Program-made: the position numbers and the translations under genes
Source: Thozetella sp. PMI_491
Taxonomy: Eukaryota > Ascomycota > Sordariomycetes > Chaetosphaeriales > Chaetosphaeriaceae
Reading direction: 5' to 3'
Assembly (NCBI GenBank): GCA_021432635.1
Contig: MU270069.1
Coordinates: 186,001 to 250,000 of the forward strand
Length of the DNA: 64,000 bases
Part shown: positions 1 to 9,039 of the stretch, in pieces
Numbering within the stretch: the first letter of the stretch is position 1
How the letters are laid out: each line of letters opens with the position of its first letter
Notes under the pieces: generated by a model
The model's input: only the letters and a program-made list of their open reading frames with translations
Told to the model about the DNA's origin: nothing
The model's database searches: none

Positions 1-1425
1 CTCTTCTTCGATTGAACTGAAAGTTTCTCGAATTTTTCCTTTGCGGCGCGCCACCAGCGCTTTGTCGATGACGAGATGGCCTCGTTTGTGGGCACTGAAG
101 TGGATAGCAATGTCGTGTCCACGAAGGACATCGCCAATGCCCGTCTGGATGCGATCCAGGGCAGCCTCGATAGTCCTGCGGGAGTATGAGGCTTCGCTGT
201 CCAGATAAAATGCAGCTGGGTCGCTGATTGACCAGCTCATGCTCTTGAGCTCCAGTATTCGAAATTCAAAGTCGTTCATCTTGTTGATCTTGGCATCCAG
301 CTCCTCCACAGCATGCTTTAGTTGGTCCTCGGCCTTTCCCAAGAACTCGACACAGTCGCTATTACCAGGTAGGTTGAACAGACATAGCTTACTCCTGATT
401 TTGCGGCGTAGATGATCGTAGCGCGGGGTGAGGTTGTTCACAACCCGCAGCTCGATGGATACGGCATCTTCCCTGTAGTGCTGGCATCCGAACTGGGAGC
501 ACGTGTTGAGGTGATCTTCGAACGCCTTCTTCCTGGGTTCCAAACCTCCTTCAATGGCAGAAAGGCCCTTCCACAAGAGGTCCTCGCTGGCAAAGAGCGT
601 CAGGGGTGCGGTCTGCTGGCTGCTGACTCTCAGTGTCTTCCTGAAGTCTCGACTGCCCTGACTCGGCTTCCGACTTGATAGGGACAGCTCAACGTGATAT
701 CCAGGTGTCACCTGGAAACTCTGAGAAGCCTCGACGAAGACGGCGGGGGGGACACATAGAGGCGACATGGGGCCATTCAAGGACGGCGACATCAGCTCGT
801 TCGCAGTGTGATGTGCCTCCCGGATCGAGCCGTCGAGCCACTTGAAGTCTTTATCATGGCGCCTCAAGAAGAGTCCCACGATCCGGTGGGTGGAGAGGAG
901 AATTTCCTTGGCGCTCTCGACAGTTAGAGACTGCTTTTGGTATGAAATGAACGTGCGCTCTGCCCATTCCCCAGAGTCCCGCCTCATCATCCGGAATGCG
1001 AGCTCGAATCGCAGCGGTTTTGTTGAACCATCCTCGTCCTTGGTCTTTCGGAACGCGGTCGAGTCCTTGCGGGTGATCAATTCCTGTGAGCAGTGCTCGA
1101 TGCGGCGAAGTAACCCATTGCATATCCTGTCCGTGGGCTTGAAGTTTGGTGAGCTACCGTAGGTCCTAGCGTACCTTGAACGCACGGCAGGGTCGTCAAA
1201 CCTGACGGCGACGTGGACGAGGAGCGGCGGGTCGTCTGGGCGGCCTCGCTCCTCGTCCAAGACTGGCGACAGCAGCCCCGAGATCCGCTCCCGGTCCATG
1301 CCTATCCTCAAGAAATCCATTCCCGAGGAGTTGTGAGGGAGGCTGGGCTTCGGCCTAGTCACAGTTTTCCTTGGGGAAGGCGGAGGGCTTGCAGAGCGGG
1401 TCGAAGAGGAGTAGTCCCACGCCAT
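1..1425 (-). CDS. Hypothetical protein, C-terminus cut off by the window edge
   Basis: An open frame of 475 codons runs leftward from ATG at 1425-1423 to base 1 with no stop, so the 3' end is outside the window. The first residues (MAWDYSSSTRSASPPPSPRK) form a Ser/Pro-rich basic tail. A mixed helical protein follows, with stretches such as RRDSGEWAERTFISYQKQ, HRIVGLFLRRHDKDFKWLDG and KAEDQLKHAVEELDAKINKM, the last probably coiled coil. I see no signal peptide, membrane segment or catalytic motif, and I do not recognise the family. Continuous codon-like sequence and the lack of stops over 1.4 kb make it a real gene. No intron is needed in the visible part. It is transcribed in the same direction as the downstream utp18 and sec20 genes. 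Confidence 0.75.
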   Translation of the reverse strand, partial: MAWDYSSSTRSASPPPSPRKTVTRPKPSLPHNSSGMDFLRIGMDRERISGLLSPVLDEERGRPDDPPLLVHVAVRFDDPAVRSRYARTYGSSPNFKPTDRICNGLLRRIEHCSQELITRKDSTAFRKTKDEDGSTKPLRFELAFRMMRRDSGEWAERTFISYQKQSLTVESAKEILLSTHRIVGLFLRRHDKDFKWLDGSIREAHHTANELMSPSLNGPMSPLCVPPAVFVEASQSFQVTPGYHVELSLSSRKPSQGSRDFRKTLRVSSQQTAPLTLFASEDLLWKGLSAIEGGLEPRKKAFEDHLNTCSQFGCQHYREDAVSIELRVVNNLTPRYDHLRRKIRSKLCLFNLPGNSDCVEFLGKAEDQLKHAVEELDAKINKMNDFEFRILELKSMSWSISDPAAFYLDSEASYSRRTIEAALDRIQTGIGDVLRGHDIAIHFSAHKRGHLVIDKALVARRKGKIRETFSSIEEE

Positions 1426-2906
1426 TCTGACGCAGCGTGGGTCTGGAGACTGAAACTGGTCGAAAATCTTGACCCTTGGCGAGGTCTTGGTTGGACAAAG
1501 GGTGGCCAAGTATCAGATAGGTAATTTACAGAGACGAGATCTGTGCTGCTCTAGGAGGCATTCGGCACTGATTAAGGGCAAGCACTCGATGGGGAGGGGC
1601 CATCGTTGCCCATACCATACGTCTCTTGCTCGTGTTTGTAGACGAGGGGCATCGAGGGGCAGCTACTTGGCTGAGCACGATCAAGACAGCGAGGGCGACT
1701 GCGGTACAAAAGAAAACGAGAGACAACCAGCGCAAGCGAGGTGAAGTAGCAATGCACGGGACACTTCGGGTGCAAGAGGATTAAAGTATCTCGAGCAAGA
1801 TACAAAGAACGACTCGGGAAGAGGGAAAAGAAGAGATGCGTAAAAATAAACAAGGTCGGGGCCCCCAAGAAAACCAGGAAGCTGGAAGCGCCAACGCCAG
1901 AGGGGCAAGGAGGGGGACCGAACCGGTCGGAGAGCGAGTGAGGAGCAGCAGACCTAAGCCAGCGGCGAATCGAGCCACTGGCTGCGGGAAGCACCGCTAG
2001 TGAGACCACGCACCACGAAAGATTACAAGTTTATGCCATGACACGTCCAGAGCCACAGAAGCCCACCTCTGATGGGACAGGCCACATCGGAAAGACCAGG
2101 GTTGCCTAGCCTCAGCTATCTGGGACCCCGGCCGAGTGGTTTCTGCGCGACCGCGACGCGGGTATAGCTGAGCCCAGCTATTGCTTGGGCATTCCTAGGC
2201 CTGAAAAGCGAATGAGAGAAAGGTAAAGGACGTAGCTCCGGTGTTTGGGTAGGCTGTGAAACGGCTTCAGGTACCATGTCGCTGGTTGGGCCCAGAGACT
2301 TGGATCTTTCTTTTTTCTCTTTTGTCCCCTATTAGGCTGCCACCCTCGAAGGCCTCGATTGGAGCCACGGATGCCTCCATCTGCCAACTGATCAGAGTAG
2401 TGGCCTCGCGCCGAGCCGGATGGGCGGTGAACGGGCCATAGTCTCCTGACTGACCCGAGGTCGGGATGGACTATGTGGGGAGCAGCTGGATGAAAGGAAC
2501 AATATCGCCCGACATTTTGAACAAAGAAAGCGCAAAAATCCGAGACGGCGCGGTATTTGGCTTGTGATCGGGTAAAAGCTCGAGGGTTAGGGTTTATACT
2601 GCTGATTTACAACGCCATTCCCTCGCTTACTGCGGCGTCCTGGTGCGAAGATACCATACTGTTCCATAAGTAGCATGTGTGATCTTTGGCTCCCAGATAT
2701 CGTCATGGCTTGTTTTTAAGGTATCTAGAGTCAGAGTGGCTTCTATCTGTTTCTATCATTGTTGCCACCTCTGCGTGTCTTCCTCGACCAGGTGCAGCCC
2801 CCATTCACGTTGCCGGGGTGCGAATCACCCCTTGCGTGCCTAGGTAGGTGCAGCTTCCCCAAGATAGGCATGCCGATGCTGTATGCATTGTGCAGTCTCG
2901 AGTAGC
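1426..2906. other. Intergenic, about 1.5 kb
   Basis: This is upstream sequence of the left-edge gene and 3' flank of utp18. Short open frames here lack codon bias or recognisable products. It carries a CCTAGGTAGGT motif near 2840 and a two-unit telomere-like motif GGGTTAGGGTTT at 2584-2595. I see no RNA gene. Confidence 0.5.
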
Positions 2907-4688
2907 CTAGCCGCGTATTTCCCACAGCCGGATCTTCCCGGAGTCGTTGCCCACTGCCATAGTATCGCTTCCCGCACTGAAAGTAACGGCAGTCACCCTG
3001 CCCACAGGCGTTTGGCTCGTCGGCCAGTTCCTGTAAATGGTACAAGTTGGCAAATGTACTAACCGCAAAGCATCCTTCTTGTGCTTGCTAGCAAAGGCTA
3101 GAATTTGGCCGTCGGGACTAAAAGTAGTGGCTGTGATGGCCGTGACTAGGGTCTCGAGTGTCTTCGTGGGCTCCGGCAGCGCCACGATCTCGGCTCCATC
3201 GAGGCCCTGCGCAGATGACTTGGATACGAGGACGCTCCGGTCGTAAATATTGAGGATGCCGGAGGTGCTGCCGACGGCGACCCAGCGGTCGTGACCGAGA
3301 GTGTGGGGTCCGTTATGCCCACCGACGGCGACGACGGTCCCGCCGATGTTGCCGGAGTCCCGCCACGTGCCGAGGGTTCTTCCCTTGGCCATACTCCATT
3401 CCGCTACGGAGCCGTCCTTTCCTAGGATAGTCATTCCATCACCGTTGCTCCACCATGCAAAGTCCGCAAGTCCACCTCGGCTCTCTATCCTCGCTTGGGC
3501 CGCCCACTGTAGCGTCTTCGCATTAAAGATGTTGATGTTGCCGCCGCCTTTCTGGTCCGTCGCGACGAGGCCCATGTAACGGCCGCAGGGACTGAGACGG
3601 AAGCGTTCCATGGTCTTGTGTTCCTTTTGATGGCCCTGGACTTTCGTGATCTTTTTGACGTGCCCGGATGCCAGGTTCCAGGTGTGGAAGTACTTCCGGC
3701 GGCCAGCAAAGACGACCTCGTCGCCGCCGGGGTGAAGAAATTCTGCCCTCCGAATCGGCGTGCTCTTGACCTGCACCGAGGTCAACATGGGGTGGGGGGT
3801 AGGATAAGCGTCGGGGGCAATGTGATGGAGGTAAACGATCGCGGCCGTGCTGGCGGAGAGGAGAATGGGTTGTTGCGGGTGGAATGACAGCGACGAGACC
3901 GCATCCTTGTGTTTATCAGGAATGTCGCGCGACCTCTGTATCTCGATCGTCTCTGGCCGCAGTTTCCTCCTCTTCCTGGCATCGTTGCCGTTGAAGGAGT
4001 TAGCATCCCGCAGAAATCGCTCTAGGGGTAGGGCTGAGTCGGATCCTTCGTCGTCACTATCCTCAGAGGGCTCAAGAGAGTCAATTGAAGTTCGAGAGCT
4101 GGCCGAAGATCTTCGCCACCGCTTCTGGTCCCTTTCGCCCGCCTGTTTGGCCCACTCGGGAAGAGGGTACAGCCGAAGAAACTGCTGCCGGAGCCGCCGC
4201 GCGTATTCGGTGCCATTCACCAGGTCCTCTCCTTCTGCGATCCTCAATTTCCGGTGGCGCGTGGCGCTCACAAGCGAAACGCTTAGTCTCTCATCGTCGC
4301 TATCCTCCCATGCCGGCGCATCTCCCAAGGGTATTTCTTCTGCTGCCTTGCTGGTTGGCACTACAGGCTTCGCGCCGGAGCCGCCGGTGTCGATGAAGAA
4401 GAGTTGCGAATCGTCGATGTCCTCTTGGCCTATGGAATCTCCATGGCCTTTGGCTCCTGGGTCACCTGCTGGGACCAAAGCAGATGCGTCTCCGAGGTCG
4501 TCGCGCAGCTGTTCCCAAAAGCTGGCACGATTGCCCAGGACGAAATTTTCAAGTGATTCTTCGTCCGAATCTTTCTCGAGCATGCTAACTTTCGTGCTCT
4601 CTTTGGCTTCAACATCTGCGACGTCATCCTCGTCGTCAAATCCAGAGAAGGATTCCTCAGAAAGTTCTTCATCCCGGGTTGCCGACAT
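2907..4688 (-). CDS. utp18: Utp18, WD40 component of the small-subunit processome
   Basis: Single-exon gene, 593 residues. Utp18 is a nucleolar U3 snoRNP/SSU-processome (UtpB) protein needed for 18S rRNA maturation. The N-terminal ~250 residues are very acidic and disordered (SEESFSGFDDEDD near residue 10) and contain the family hallmark ARRLRQQFLRLYPLPEWAKQ (about 163-182). The rest is a WD40 propeller with repeats such as HKDAVSSLSFHPQQPILLSA, KEHKTMERFRLSPCGRYMG and a last blade ending in DSGKIRLWEIRG at the C-terminus. Length matches fungal Utp18. The ATG at 4688 is the first in frame and gives the expected acidic start. Nothing appears broken. Known for the family: the acidic N-terminus recruits the exosome/Mtr4. 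Confidence 0.93.
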   Translation of the reverse strand: MSATRDEELSEESFSGFDDEDDVADVEAKESTKVSMLEKDSDEESLENFVLGNRASFWEQLRDDLGDASALVPAGDPGAKGHGDSIGQEDIDDSQLFFIDTGGSGAKPVVPTSKAAEEIPLGDAPAWEDSDDERLSVSLVSATRHRKLRIAEGEDLVNGTEYARRLRQQFLRLYPLPEWAKQAGERDQKRWRRSSASSRTSIDSLEPSEDSDDEGSDSALPLERFLRDANSFNGNDARKRRKLRPETIEIQRSRDIPDKHKDAVSSLSFHPQQPILLSASTAAIVYLHHIAPDAYPTPHPMLTSVQVKSTPIRRAEFLHPGGDEVVFAGRRKYFHTWNLASGHVKKITKVQGHQKEHKTMERFRLSPCGRYMGLVATDQKGGGNINIFNAKTLQWAAQARIESRGGLADFAWWSNGDGMTILGKDGSVAEWSMAKGRTLGTWRDSGNIGGTVVAVGGHNGPHTLGHDRWVAVGSTSGILNIYDRSVLVSKSSAQGLDGAEIVALPEPTKTLETLVTAITATTFSPDGQILAFASKHKKDALRLVHLPTCTIYRNWPTSQTPVGRVTAVTFSAGSDTMAVGNDSGKIRLWEIRG

Positions 4689-5509
4689 GATTGGGATTTT
4701 GGCGATTGGTGCATGTGTGTGACTTCTCTCATGTCAGAGGCAGCTCCCAAACTTTTTTTTTTGGCCTGGGTTTGCTCAGCCCTGCGTTATCGCTTATCGT
4801 AGCGGGGGATTACTATCCGCTAGCAACGAGAGGATAAGGTGGGACTGACTGTAAATGGTAGTGGCTTGGTAGTATCTGCCCCTCCCTCGAAGTTTCTACG
4901 TAGTATTGCTACCGAATACCATTCTATCACCACTGAAAGAGCTACCTCGAAAACTCTGAAATGAAACGGATAGACGTCTGCCTTACTCTATACATCTTAG
5001 AATGCTGAGAAAATTTCCCGAGCGCGGAAACGGGCCTCGCAGACACATACACCCAACTTTGCCTTAGTTACACATTGCCTGGCGGGCGTGTCCAGAATGA
5101 CTGGCCCTGATAATAAATTATCTTGGTTAGTAGTGTAATACTCCAATCCGACAGGGTTGTGAGAGGAGGCCCTCCCGTATAATTGTTAGCTTGGTACAAT
5201 GCAGAGGCCGGCCAGGCATGAGAGCGTGAAAGCCAGTAACGAACCCTGTAGGCTTGCTCTTGACCCATTTGGCTCCCTGTTGTCCCTCTAAACTCCCCTG
5301 TATCTGGTTCAACCACTTTTCTTACGATAGGATGAATATATCTATTGCTGCTTTCGAGCTCAAGATATGTATACAGGCCAGCCACAAGAATCACCGGGCT
5401 TGACTGTTTGCGTGCTGCAGCTAAGCAAATGTTCCCACTGAGATTGGCCGTTGCACTGTTGGTATTTACCATGGGCATAGAACTACGCTAAATGAATGGC
5501 CGAAGACCC
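4689..5509. other. Intergenic with a dispersed-repeat copy
   Basis: This 0.8-kb gap lies between the 5' end of utp18 and the 3' end of sec20. It is mostly occupied by AT-richer sequence including the repeat copy at 5171-5325. A 136-codon open frame on the minus strand (5068-5478) has no family resemblance and overlaps the repeat, so I do not call it a gene. Confidence 0.5.
5171..5325 (+). repeat. Dispersed repeat, copy A (about 155 bp)
   Basis: The core beginning TTAGCTTGGTACAATGCAGA and running to about 5325 aligns with copies at 16898-17024 (reverse strand) and 59311-59461 (same strand). Over an 80-base core it matches the reverse-strand copy at about 67 of 80 positions by hand count. No coding capacity or terminal inverted repeats are evident. 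It may be a fragment of a larger element, a MITE or a SINE. Confidence 0.7.
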
Positions 5510-6826
5510 TCAAAGCTCGTCTCTAAGTCTCGCCCCTTCCGAAGAGCCCTCGGCCTCGTCTTCCCACACGCGTTTCCGCGGGTTTGGTTCATTGTCTTCA
5601 CCTTCTGCGACCCCATCTCCCGACGCTGAATCGGCATAAGAATCTGATTCCAGGTTGTCCTCGATAATCCTGCCGACTTTCTCTACCAAAGAATCAGGGT
5701 CGCCTTCTTCCGCCTTCGGCTTCCCTCCGACCTCGATCGTCGGCACCGCACCGCGCTGTCCAACGCCAATCACCGTCGTTCCCCCGGCCCCGGGCTGGAC
5801 GACCGGCATCCTTGCGCTTGCTCCGTCTCCGGTTCCCATGTTGGAAACGGCCTTCCCCGTCCTGAAGACGGTGCGGATTGGGAGCCACACAAGCCACCAA
5901 AGCGGGCCGTAGAGGAACCTGCGGAATACCAGCCAAGCTAGCGTCCCAAGGAGCAAATACAGAGCTGTCTCAAGGTACCAAGTATCGCTCTTCTGGCTCT
6001 TAAGTAGAGTGCCCAACAAGTCTCGTGAGCTGGCCAGCATGTCATCAAGCGAGGAATAGCGTTGCTGCAGCTCCTTCATTGCAGCCGTACTCTCATGCAG
6101 AACCTGCTGCGCGAACTCCGAGCGCGAGAGTTCCGCAGAGATGAGATCGTGTGTCCGCCGCAGCGCCGCCGTTAGATCGCTGCTAGCCGTAACCTCAGCG
6201 TCGGCTCGAGAGTGTGACGAGGATCGCTGCTTCTGCTGGGCCGCCCGGCGGCGGTCGCGGGCGGTGAATAGCTGCGCCGAGGGGTGGGCCTGGCCATTGG
6301 AGGTCTGGTCAGGAGAGGAGGCGCCGGAACGGTTCTGGGGGCTGCCGATAACAGAGACCGAGTACGAGGCAAGCAGCAGTTCCCGTTCGAGGCGTTGGGC
6401 TTGCTCGAGGCTGCGGCGAGCCGAGAGTTGGGCTTTGCGGAAGGATGCCCGGCAGCTGGGGACCTGAGAATTAGCATGGCCATATCACAAGAGAAACCGA
6501 GAGCATGCCCACATTTTGAGCTCTTGTTCCAACCTCGCAGCGCCGTCCTTTAGCCTAGCCTTGTTATGCTCCGAGTCGCTCCCAGGCCGCCCAGACCGCA
6601 AATCCAGGATCTCCTCGTGCAGAAGATCTAAATCCTCTTCTTCCTCCCGCAAAATCTGGCTGATCTCGCCGCTCAGCTCGGCGGCAGGATCGTTCTCGTC
6701 GTCCGGACCCTGCGGGATAGACCCAGGCTCGAATTTCAGCGTCGCCAGTCGTTCGATGAGCTCCTTGAGCTGGCTCGTAGTTTCTTGAAGCGCCGCGAGA
6801 CGCTCTTGCAGGGCGTCAAAAGACAT
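5510..6826 (-). CDS. sec20: Sec20-type SNARE of Golgi-to-ER transport
   Basis: Two exons, 6826-6513 and 6455-5510, joined across a 57-bp intron with CTAAT branch site; 419 residues. Sec20 is an ER t-SNARE (Qb) that works with Tip20/Dsl1, Ufe1 and Use1 in COPI vesicle fusion. The N-terminal part is coiled coil (MSFDALQERLAALQETTSQL). A SNARE-like helix follows (ELQQRYSSLDDMLASSRDLL, about 232-251), then a C-terminal membrane span (TALYLLLGTLAWLVFRRFLY) and an acidic lumenal tail. The tail ends in a charged stretch, not a clear HDEL signal. In-frame ATGs at 6907 and 6898 would add about 25 residues; I chose 6826 because Sec20 proteins begin like this. It is divergent to the mL53 gene 361 bp away. 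Confidence 0.87.
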
Positions 6827-7187
6827 TTCGGTAGGTTGCAGTGGTTGTGCTGGCAGAGGTGCATGGAGGATACTGTACAGCTCAGACAAGCTGGCCATAA
6901 AGAACATTGCTGGCGTCACTCCATGGGGTGCACGTGAGGTCCCGCTCGAGGAGCCAAAGAAAAAAGCTGAAGTGGGTCCAGGCCTGAATTTTGCTATGCC
7001 TTCTTGCCAATGCGACTGATATTGTCCTCCAAGCCGTACCTAGTTGAAGCGATACTTCAATTGACGAACGAACGTCAAGTCTCACCCCCCAAGTGTTCTG
7101 TATACCATTGCGACGGATCGTGCAGACATAAGAACCTCTTTTACCAGAACCTTGCCCTCGCGATACGTTCCTCCCAAAGCCGGCAAG
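6827..7187. promoter_or_regulatory. Divergent sec20/mL53 intergenic region
   Basis: 361 bp separate the two divergently oriented starts, so this probably holds both core promoters and leaders. I see no consensus TATA box. Assignment rests on gene orientation only. Confidence 0.4.
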
Positions 7188-7564
7188 ATGATGACCAGGT
7201 TTATCACCGACGTGACGACCAAGTTCAATCCGTTTTCTGCGAAAGCCCGGACAGCGCGTCTCTTTATTTCTTTCCTCCCTCCCAATGCGCGCGCAGGCGG
7301 CATGAAGATCACCACCCTTCTTCTTCCCAGGAACTCCGTCGAGCCAACATCGCTCTACGTCAAGTTCAGTACGTGCTCTTCACTCTGGAGCCATACACGG
7401 CCCGCGCTTCGCTTTGTGGAGGACGCCGGCATGCTAACAGCACTTCAACAGAGGATGGCAAGGAGATGAACCTTGACGTCGAGAACATGGGCATCAAGAG
7501 CGTTGTGGAAGAGGTCGACCGCCACTCGAGGGCGTTGCAGAAGCAGGCAGACCTAAACGAATAA
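7188..7564 (+). CDS. mrpl44: Mitochondrial large-subunit ribosomal protein mL53 (MRPL44)
   Basis: Two exons, 7188-7368 and 7452-7564, around an 83-bp intron (GTACGT donor, GCTAAC branch, CAACAG acceptor); 97 residues, close to the yeast protein's length. It is a structural protein of the mitoribosomal large subunit. Family features are the basic, Phe-rich start MMTRFITDVTTKFNPFSAKA, the segment ARLFISFLPPNARAGGMKIT, and the C-terminal KDGKEMNLDVENMGIKSVVE. ATG-ATG occurs at 7188/7191; either start is possible and the protein changes by one residue. The N-terminus serves as the import region. Confidence 0.88.
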
Positions 7565-7835
7565 AGCAGAGAGCCGAGTCACGGCGATTCTATTCATGTA
7601 TCCACTATGTGTAAAATGAGCATTGGGAGGCGTTGGTCACGGGCAATGACATCACTCGGGGCAGAAGGTCTGGAGGTAATTCAAATCATGCGCGGGCAGC
7701 CCACGGCGGGGGCTCGGCATGGTTTTTCCCATCTGTGCAGTTCTACAACGCTGAGGCCAGAGGTCCGGTTTCGGGGAGTAAGCCACGGCGCACACGTCAA
7801 CTTTTGTCTATCAATTTGCATCCTCCAACCTTGTC

Positions 7836-9039
7836 CTAAGCTGAAGCGCCGCTGATGAAGAACCATTTGTCGATCGAGGCGTCGATCTTAGCGGGCGGGA
7901 GGTCTTCGTTGCGAGGGATAGGGGGCAGCTGATCCGGGGCAACGCGGCTGGGCGAGTGGCCCACCGTCAGATTGGTGCTGGGTAAGGAAGTTAGTCACGA
8001 GGCGTGTAGATGAATACTTGATGCGAGAACAACTTACGTGGAGATACCGCCAGACGGGGTCTTGCCGGTGATAAGCTTCTCCCAAGCCTCGGCGCACTCG
8101 CGGATGACATCCATGGCGTACCTGTTGGGTTGGTTAGCGTCCGACTAGCAGAGGCTCTGCAGCCAGGGAGTTGGCCTTGCTTACTTCTTGTTCTTGCACT
8201 CGCCGGTGAAGGCAAACTGGTTCTCCGGCTTGCCATCGGGGATCTTGTAGATACGGAACCACTCATTGGTGGCGCGGAGGAGACCGGGGAGGTGGCGCTC
8301 GACGTCCTCGACGTCGTTGAGCTTGGGGGCCAGGGGGTCGTTGACGTCGATGACGATGACCTTCCAGTCAGTCTCTTCCTCGTCCAGGAGGGCCATGACG
8401 CCCAGGACCTTGACCTGCTTGACCTGGCCAGTGTAGCCGACAAGCTCGCCGATCTCGCACACATCAAGCGGATCATTGTCGCCCTTAGCCTTCGTCTCAG
8501 GGTGGACCGTGTTGGGGTCCTCCCAGGTCTGCCGGGGTGAGGTATCAGCACGGGTGGCTGGGTGGTGGAAGGGATAGGAACTTGACGGGGTTGGGTTGTG
8601 CTTACCTGGGGGAAGGCACCGTAGTTCCAGAGGTAACCCTTGTGGGGGAAGCAGTTGCGCACGAAGCGAAGCTTGCCCTTCTTGACGTCCTGCTTGATGG
8701 GATTGAGGAGCTCGTCCTTGGAGATCTATGCCATCAAAAGCGTTGGTCAGCACGGATGTATACGGCGGGACAATTGGCGGTGAGGGATGGGGGGGGGAGG
8801 GAGCTGGGGAGCTGGGGAAGCTGTGTCCTGGGCAGCGTGGGAGAAACGATGCTGACCTCCTGCTTGGCGTTGGTCCAGCGCGGGATCTCAACGATCATGT
8901 TGAGAATGGTCTGCTCGGGGTTGGCGTAGAGCGGGATGTCATGGAAGGGCGAGACGGGGACGCCATCCTTCTCGATGTAGACGCGGTGCTCCAGGGTGTA
9001 GGGAGCACCAATCTTGCGCAGAGAGTACGGGGACGACAT
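7836..9039 (-). CDS. ipp1: Inorganic pyrophosphatase (family I)
   Basis: Five exons: 9039-8857, 8725-8606, 8528-8185, 8121-8038, 7977-7836; 290 residues from the canonical start [20 protein letters not shown]. The enzyme hydrolyses PPi to two phosphates, pulling biosynthetic reactions forward. The signature [11 protein letters not shown], with the metal-binding aspartates, lies in exon 3. Further conserved stretches are [40 protein letters not shown] and [20 protein letters not shown]. The C-terminus [16 protein letters not shown] is typical. Upstream of 9039 the same frame stays open to another ATG at 9480, which would add 147 residues (see findings). The cytosolic form is certain; the longer form is inferred. 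Confidence 0.93.

Noticed and set aside
1572-2009. 145-codon minus-strand frame upstream of the left-edge gene
   Set aside because: Ser/Pro/Leu-rich with several overlapping open frames; no recognisable domain and a likely leader or promoter position.
2838-2890. Possible fourth copy of the dispersed repeat's flank (TAGGCATGCCGATGC compared with 59237)
   Set aside because: Only about 60% matches over 30 bases and no shared core; too weak to claim.
5068-5478. 136-codon minus-strand frame
   Set aside because: It overlaps the dispersed repeat copy and matches no family; the repeat explains it better.
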